A DNA stretch of 54,261 nucleotides, from positions 1 through 54,261 of the forward strand of contig NZ_BAUA01000120.1 of assembly GCF_000710915.1 (NCBI RefSeq), read 5' to 3'. This document shows, piece after piece, positions 49,442-54,261 of the stretch (within the stretch, counting starts at the first letter, position 1; each line of letters opens with the position of its first letter). The notes beneath the pieces are model-generated. The model was given only the letters and a program-made list of their open reading frames with translations. It made no database searches and was not told the DNA's origin. The translations under genes were made by a program, and so were the position numbers. The DNA is from Nocardia brasiliensis IFM 10847. GTDB lineage: Bacteria > Actinomycetota > Actinomycetes > Mycobacteriales > Mycobacteriaceae.

Positions 49442-51883
49442 TCAGTTACGGCTCGCGTTGCGCGCCGTCCCGCGATGGGCGGGCACCGTGGCAGGATCCT
49501 CCGGCCAAGCGTGTTTGGGATAGCGACCGCGCAGATCCGCGCGCACCTGCAGCCAGCCGGCGCGCCAAAAGGAGGCCAGGTCCGCGGTAACGGCGACCGG
49601 GCGCTGCGCGGGTGACAGCAGGTGCAGGACGATCGGGACGCGTCCGCCGGCCAGGCGCGGCGCGTCCGCCCAACCGAAAACCTCCTGCACCTTGACCGCG
49701 AGCACGGGCGGGTCGGCCGAGTAGTCGAGGCGGGGACGACTACCGGACGGGACCGTCAGCCGTTCCGGAGCCAATTCGTCCAGCTGGGCGGCCTCCGGCC
49801 AAGGCAGTAGCCGACGCAGTGCCGTTGCGGCGTCGATGCGGGCGAGGTCGGCGCGATTGCGGGCGGCGGCGAGTTCCGGGCCGAGCCAGCGTTCGGTGTC
49901 GGCGAGCAACGATTCATCGTCGACCGCGGGCCACGGCGCGCCGAGGGTGCGATGCAGGAAGTCGAGGCGCTGGCGCAGCGAGACCGCCTCGGCATCCCAG
50001 CGCAGCACCTCGATGCCGCTCTCCTGCACGCCGCGACGCACTGCGGCACCGAGCAATTCACGGTCCGGGTCGCGAATCGGCCGCTCCGACAGCACGATCG
50101 CACCGAGGCGCTCGACCCGCCGGGCCACCACGTCGCCATCCACCCAGGCGACCTCGTCCACGGTGCTCAGCAGGTTCGCCGCCGCGCGGCGCGCCAACTG
50201 TTCGTCGGCGACGGCCGCCAGCCGGACCTGCCCGTCGGAACGCCCTGGATCGCGCGTCGCCACGCCGACCGCCAACCACTCCGCATCGCCTAACCCGGAA
50301 CCCGGCGGCAATGCGACCGCGGTGCCACCGGCCATGAGGTAGCTGGTCGAGCCCGGCGCGCGGCGCCGCGCGAGCCGTTCCGGATAGGCCAGTGCCACAA
50401 CGAAAGCCGGATCGTCGCGACCGTCCGGCGCAGCCACCGCGCGGGCGAGCCGTGCGACTTCACGCTGCCAGCGACCGGGCCGCTCGCGGCGCAGCGCGCG
50501 CAGACCGGACACGAGATCGACACCGGACAGCAGGGTGTCGTCGTCGAGCACGGTCACCACCTCCGCCGCCGCCCGCGCGCCCACCTCGGCCGCACCGTCG
50601 AGCAACGCGCGCGCCAACCGGGGATGCAGACCGATCCCGGCGATGCGCCGCCCACGGTCGGTGACCGTGCCGTCGTCGTGCACAGCGCCCAACGCGCGCA
50701 ACACTTCCCGGCCCGCCGCCAGGCCGCCGGGCGGTGGTGCGTCCCACCAGGCCAGGCCGTGACCGTCGGCCGTACCCCAGCATGCCAATTCCAACGCCAG
50801 CCGCGTGAGATCCGCCGTCCGGATCTCCGGCTCCGGATACGCGGGAAGGGTGGCGTGCTCGTATTCCGGCCAGCACCGCCACACGTGGCCGGGGCCTTCG
50901 CGGCCGGCGCGGCCCGCGCGCTGTTCGGCGACCGCCGCCGAAACCCGCACGGTCGCAAGCCCGGACAGTCCGCGCCCCCGATCGATGCGCGGCACCCGGG
51001 CCAGCCCGGAGTCCACCACGGCCCGAACGCCCGGCACCGTCAGACTCGATTCCGCCACGGCCGTGGACAGCACTATGCGCCGCCGAACGCCAGGGCGCAG
51101 CGCCGTATCCTGACCCGCCGCGGCGAGCCTGCCGTGCAACGGGACAACATCCACCTCAGCCAGATCGGCGAGAAGCGCTGTCGTCCGGCGGATCTCGGCG
51201 GCACCGGGCAGAAAAACCAGGACATCGCCATCGGTGCCGGCCAGCGCCGCCCGGGTCGCCCGCGCGACCTGAGCTTCGACCCGCTCCCGGGGCAACTGCG
51301 GCACATAGGTCGTCCGCACCGGGTACGTCCGCCCCTCGACCTGCACCACCGGCGCACCGTGCGCCGGGTCGAGCAGTGCCGAAAGCCGTTCGGCTGCCAC
51401 GGTTGCCGAGGTGGCCAGCACTCGCAGGTCCGGCCGCAACCCCGCCCTGGCGTCGAGCAGCAGCGCCAGCAGCAGATCCGCGTCGAGGTGCCGCTCGTGG
51501 CACTCGTCGAGCATCACCACACCGACCCCCGCCAATTCGGGGTCGCCTTGCAACCGTCGCACCAGCAGTCCGGAGGTGACCACCTCGATCCGGGTGCCCG
51601 GGCCGACACGCCGGTCTCCGCGCACCGAGTACCCGACAGTCTCCCCCACCGACTCGCCGAGCAACGCCGCCATCCGCGCCGCCGCCGCCCGCGCGGCCAG
51701 CCGCCGCGGCTCGGCCACCAGCACCCGCCCGGTGCCCGCCGCCGCCAAGGCCAGCGGCACCAGCGTCGTCTTTCCCGTCCCCGGCGGCGCGACCAGCACA
51801 GCGGTCGCCCGCTCGGCCAACGTCTCGACGAGACCATCGAGTGCGGGGCGGACCGGTAGCTCGGGCAGTTCGGGCAGTTTCAT
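49442..51883 (-). CDS. hrpB: ATP-dependent helicase HrpB
   Basis: An 813-residue DEAH/RHA-type helicase. VAPPGTGKTT is motif I at about residues 30-40, EPRRLAAR motif Ia, DECHERH motif II, SATV motif III, and EQRAGRAGREGPG motif VI. The long C-terminal part with the HrpB-specific domain is present, including RLDYSADPPVLAVKVQEVFGW near the end. The start is ATG 51883 (MKLPELPELP); an upstream in-frame ATG at 51922 is not needed. HrpB's cellular role is poorly defined; RNA processing is assumed. Confidence 0.94.
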   Translation of the reverse strand: MKLPELPELPVRPALDGLVETLAERATAVLVAPPGTGKTTLVPLALAAAGTGRVLVAEPRRLAARAAAARMAALLGESVGETVGYSVRGDRRVGPGTRIEVVTSGLLVRRLQGDPELAGVGVVMLDECHERHLDADLLLALLLDARAGLRPDLRVLATSATVAAERLSALLDPAHGAPVVQVEGRTYPVRTTYVPQLPRERVEAQVARATRAALAGTDGDVLVFLPGAAEIRRTTALLADLAEVDVVPLHGRLAAAGQDTALRPGVRRRIVLSTAVAESSLTVPGVRAVVDSGLARVPRIDRGRGLSGLATVRVSAAVAEQRAGRAGREGPGHVWRCWPEYEHATLPAYPEPEIRTADLTRLALELACWGTADGHGLAWWDAPPPGGLAAGREVLRALGAVHDDGTVTDRGRRIAGIGLHPRLARALLDGAAEVGARAAAEVVTVLDDDTLLSGVDLVSGLRALRRERPGRWQREVARLARAVAAPDGRDDPAFVVALAYPERLARRRAPGSTSYLMAGGTAVALPPGSGLGDAEWLAVGVATRDPGRSDGQVRLAAVADEQLARRAAANLLSTVDEVAWVDGDVVARRVERLGAIVLSERPIRDPDRELLGAAVRRGVQESGIEVLRWDAEAVSLRQRLDFLHRTLGAPWPAVDDESLLADTERWLGPELAAARNRADLARIDAATALRRLLPWPEAAQLDELAPERLTVPSGSRPRLDYSADPPVLAVKVQEVFGWADAPRLAGGRVPIVLHLLSPAQRPVAVTADLASFWRAGWLQVRADLRGRYPKHAWPEDPATVPAHRGTARNASRN

Positions 51884-52191
51884 CGGCAACCAGTCTGCCG
51901 TCGCCGCGCCCCGGCGGCGCAACCACCCACCCGGCCAGCCCGCCCGCGACCGTTCAAGGCTCGATCAGCCCGGCCCCGAACGGCGTAGCGAGTCACGAAT
52001 CCGACACCCCCGCGCATTTTCCTGCGAACTAACGTCGTTGCAGACCGCGCTTAAATACGTTGTCCTGAGACCTTTTTCGCGTGTTTAGCTGCGGCTTATA
52101 GTTTGCGCATCGGGGCGTTTCGACCAGTACTGTCGACGCCGCCGGGCCGTGTGACGGAGGCGGTTCGCTGATATTCGGAGGTGTTCAGGTC
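51884..52191. other. A+T-richer gap with probable promoter of the snapalysin-like gene
   Basis: No gene is seen in this stretch of about 300 bp. From roughly 52010 to 52110 it is clearly A+T-richer than the window average and contains TATAGT (52097-52102), a good -10 hexamer without an obvious -35. GGAGG lies at 52177-52181, ten bases before the ATG at 52192. Confidence 0.5.
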
Positions 52192-53427
52192 ATGCCTGAT
52201 GTGGGCGGTCGTCGTCGTTATCGGGGGAAGCATCGGGTTGTGCCGGGGCCGGGGCATGGGCGGCCTCGGTTGTTTGCCACGTTGGTGGCGGGAGCGCTGC
52301 TCACGCCTGCGGCGTTGAGTTCGGTCGCGACCGCTGCGGGGGTCGCGCAGGCGGCGAGTTTCGACTTTCGGGCGAAGGTGCAGGGGTATGACAAAGATGG
52401 GCGGGCGATCATTCACTATAACAACAAGATTCATGATCCCGGGATCGAGAACGCGGTAAAGCATCTGAATGCGACGCCCGGTCTGAACATCGTGCTCAAA
52501 CCGGGAACGGGTAATGGCGCGATCGATATCAGCAATGAACATTTTCAAGGCGATGTCGCGGGCTTGGGCGGCTGGGACAACGGTCCGTTCGTCAAACTCG
52601 ACCCCAAGAACAGCAGTTTCGACCCGGCCGACCGCACCGAGATCGCCGGACACGAACTGCTGCACGCCATCGGCCTCGATCACAACGACAGCGGGTGCAG
52701 CATCATGGCCAGCGTCGTCAACCGGTGCGGTGACGGCCCCAGCCCACTGGGTAAAAGCGAAGTCGGCGAACTCAACAAGATGTACCAGCGCGGAAAGCCG
52801 AACAACGCGGAGTCGCCCGCCGACAGCACCCCGCAGAAGGGCGACCCCGACGATCGGCCGACCCGTCCCGGCGCACCCCGGCCGAAACCGGAGAAACCGA
52901 GCGGCGACGATCAGCAAACCCCGCCCGCCGACGGGTCGGATCGGTTCGGCGACGACCAGAGCGGCGATACTTCACAGCCCGGCGATCCGTTCGGCGACAA
53001 TCCTTTCGACGATGCAGACCCGCTCAGCGGCGACTACACCGACCTGTTCGGCGATGGTAGCGACGCGTCAGGCCCGGACGATGCGGGCGGCGGATTCGAC
53101 TGGCTCGGCGACGGTCGAGACGACGCCCCAGGCGACCCCTTCGGCGATCTGTTCGGCACCGACCCCGGCGACCGCTACGGCAGCGACCCGTACGGCAGCG
53201 ACGACAGCTTCGATTGGTTCGGCGACAGCGGCTGGGACAACGCCTCCGACTTCACCGACATGTTCGGTGACGACAGCGGCCAGTCCTTCGATTGGTTCGG
53301 CGACAGCGGCACCCGCTCGTCCGACACCGGCACCCGCATGTTCGACCTCGGCGACACGCTCGACACCGCCGATTGGTCCGGCGGCGGCAACCAGTTCGCC
53401 GACCTCGTCGGTGCAGGACTTTTCTGA
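52192..53427 (+). CDS. Secreted snapalysin-like metalloprotease with acidic D/G/F repeat tail
   Basis: A 411-residue exported protein. An unusually long basic n-region (about 26 residues) precedes the signal hydrophobic core FATLVAGALLTPAALSSVATAAG, with likely cleavage after VAQA. Residues 58-200 are a small zinc protease domain. HELLHAIGLDH supplies His154, Glu155, His158 and Asp163, the M7 (snapalysin) pattern with Asp as third ligand, and Cys169 and Cys179 may form a disulfide. From about 215 to the end the chain is a disordered acidic region: first Pro/Asp/Lys-rich, then repeated FGD, DWFGDSG and DPFGD units. The 5' part of the gene shows weaker GC3 bias than its neighbours. Confidence 0.85.
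   Translation: MPDVGGRRRYRGKHRVVPGPGHGRPRLFATLVAGALLTPAALSSVATAAGVAQAASFDFRAKVQGYDKDGRAIIHYNNKIHDPGIENAVKHLNATPGLNIVLKPGTGNGAIDISNEHFQGDVAGLGGWDNGPFVKLDPKNSSFDPADRTEIAGHELLHAIGLDHNDSGCSIMASVVNRCGDGPSPLGKSEVGELNKMYQRGKPNNAESPADSTPQKGDPDDRPTRPGAPRPKPEKPSGDDQQTPPADGSDRFGDDQSGDTSQPGDPFGDNPFDDADPLSGDYTDLFGDGSDASGPDDAGGGFDWLGDGRDDAPGDPFGDLFGTDPGDRYGSDPYGSDDSFDWFGDSGWDNASDFTDMFGDDSGQSFDWFGDSGTRSSDTGTRMFDLGDTLDTADWSGGGNQFADLVGAGLF
53208..53310 (+). repeat. 25-bp exact direct repeat in the acidic tail
   Basis: Positions 53208-53232 and 53286-53310 are identical over 25 bases and lie 78 bp (26 codons) apart in the same frame; both encode the FDWFGDSG unit. Identity at third positions suggests recent duplication or selection on the repeat. 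A related FDWLGDG unit lies further upstream. Confidence 0.9.
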
Positions 53428-53555
53428 CACCGCGATCCCGGTCCGCGACTCTCGGCCCACAGCAGTGGACACAAGTCACATCCGTCCATGTTTGACCCTC
53501 GCGCAACAGGGAATCGCAGCAATACACCACGCCCGATTTACCGGAGGTCGATCCC

Positions 53556-53693
53556 ATGGCAGTATCGCGCACCGACCGCAACGAACCGGCCCTCATCGAC
53601 AACGTGCCCGGCATGCTGTTGGCGCTGCTACTGATAGTGGTGATCGCCGCGCTCGGGCTGAGTTACTCGCTGACCGCGGCGATCCCTGCGTGA
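53556..53693 (+). CDS. 45-residue single-pass membrane protein
   Basis: A short frame starting MAVSRTDRNEPALIDNVPG and ending in one strong transmembrane helix (MLLALLLIVVIAALGLSY) plus SLTAAIPA. GGAGG lies eight bases before the ATG, a textbook ribosome site, and codon use is coding-like. It begins 128 bp after the snapalysin-like gene on the same strand. No family recognised. It could be co-expressed with that protease or be an independent small membrane protein. Confidence 0.6.
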   Translation: MAVSRTDRNEPALIDNVPGMLLALLLIVVIAALGLSYSLTAAIPA

Positions 53694-53715
53694 CGCGCGC
53701 ACGCGTCGCGTCCGG

Positions 53716-54261
53716 CTACGACAGTTCGGCCGCGGCCAATTCGATGTCCGGCGCGTCGACCGGATCGTCGCGGCGCGCCGGACCGCGGTAGCTGTAATCT
53801 TCGCGGTCGAAACGCGTTGCCTTGCGATAGGTCTTCAGCAACGACCACGGCCGCAGATACGGGGATTTGCCCTGCGAATTGATGAAGTAACTATTGGATC
53901 CCGCGCACCGAGTTTCCAAGTAGTAGGACAGGTTTCGTCCGCTGCGCAGCATCTGCTGATGGAAGCGCTCCTGGGCCTGCGGCCGCACTTCCACCACGGT
54001 CGCCCCGCGTCGGCGGGTTTCCTCGATGACCGTCGCGATATGCCGCATCGCGTTCTCCACGAAGTAGTGGAACGCGGTGCCGGTCCATGAGTACGGGCCG
54101 ATCATGATGAACCGATTCGGCACACCGGCCACCGAGGTGCTGTAGTAGGCCTTGAGTTCCTCGGTGTTGTAGAACACCCCGAGGTCGAACCCGTCGCGGC
54201 CGAGCACGGTGCCAGGCTTGTAGCTTTCCGGATCGGAGAACACCTCGTAGCCGGTGGCCAG
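53716..54261 (-). CDS. Flavin-containing monooxygenase (BVMO type), C-terminal part, cut by window edge
   Basis: About 181 residues of a class B flavin monooxygenase are visible; the frame continues beyond the window (LATGYEV precedes the first possible internal start at 54243). The ATGYEVF segment is the conserved region before the C-terminal third, followed by FIMIGPYSWTGTAF, IEETRRRGATVVEVRPQAQ and CAGSNSYFINSQGKSPYLRP, all matching the equivalent part of the BVMO at 15384-16922. FAD and NADPH sites lie outside the window. Substrate unknown. Confidence 0.9.
   Translation of the reverse strand: MATGYEVFSDPESYKPGTVLGRDGFDLGVFYNTEELKAYYSTSVAGVPNRFIMIGPYSWTGTAFHYFVENAMRHIATVIEETRRRGATVVEVRPQAQERFHQQMLRSGRNLSYYLETRCAGSNSYFINSQGKSPYLRPWSLLKTYRKATRFDREDYSYRGPARRDDPVDAPDIELAAAELS

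Overview
The window is high-GC DNA with strong G/C bias at third codon positions, GTG starts and ATGA-type gene overlaps. Its gene content fits a Nocardia-like member of the Mycobacteriales: mutA-mutB-meaB, a mycobacterial-type guaB1, BlaI/M56, DUF3558 lipoprotein, many TetR regulators and several Baeyer-Villiger monooxygenases. I see no rRNA, tRNA, CRISPR array, complete insertion sequence or prophage. Both ends cut through genes: an MFS exporter on the left and a flavin monooxygenase on the right.

Layout. 1-6.2 kb: MFS exporter, TetR, nucleoside hydrolase plus amidohydrolase pair, a divergent NmrA-like oxidoreductase/MarR pair with a large perfect palindrome between them, and an ATC-hydrolase-like protein. 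6.2-12.9 kb: a decayed VapC toxin, then the methylmalonyl-CoA mutase operon (mutA, mutB, meaB on the minus strand) and a divergent TVP38 membrane protein. 12.9-18.6 kb: HtrA-like protease, a small hypothetical protein, and an ATGA-coupled operon (metal-dependent hydrolase, BVMO, SDR) facing a TetR gene. 18.6-21.8 kb: CorA with a small membrane protein, an ArsR regulator, a DUF3558 lipoprotein and a DUF4291 protein.

21.9-39.3 kb resembles, from memory of the M. tuberculosis map, the Rv1841c-Rv1850 neighbourhood. It holds ureC-ureB-ureA and an Rv1847-like thioesterase on one side, and blaI, an M56 peptidase, guaB1 and two CNNM/CorC-like proteins on the other. Three departures stand out. The accessory genes ureF, ureG and ureD are not next to ureC. 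An alpha-carbonic anhydrase and an iron-uptake cluster (reductase-like protein, two FecCD permeases, ATPase, with IdeR-box-like sites) sit between the thioesterase and blaI. A DEAD-box helicase and a DMT transporter occupy the place of gnd1. The M56 gene carries two apparent one-base deletions.

39.4-54.3 kb: secreted LVIVD-repeat protein plus DUF305 protein, a flavodoxin-fold oxidoreductase, a hotdog-like protein, secreted GH18 chitinase, an Rpn-nuclease remnant, Tat-exported phospholipase C, an ECF41-type sigma factor divergent from an FMN reductase and a SnoaL protein, HrpB helicase, a snapalysin-like secreted protease with a long acidic D/G/F repeat tail, a 45-residue membrane protein, and the BVMO fragment.

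A recurrent regulatory theme is leaderless expression: at least seven genes have a -10-like hexamer ending 6-7 bases before the start codon, with no Shine-Dalgarno sequence. No single new multi-gene system is evident. The best leads are the snapalysin/acidic-repeat protein, the broken M56 sensor beside an intact BlaI, the accessory-less urease locus, and the orphan iron box.
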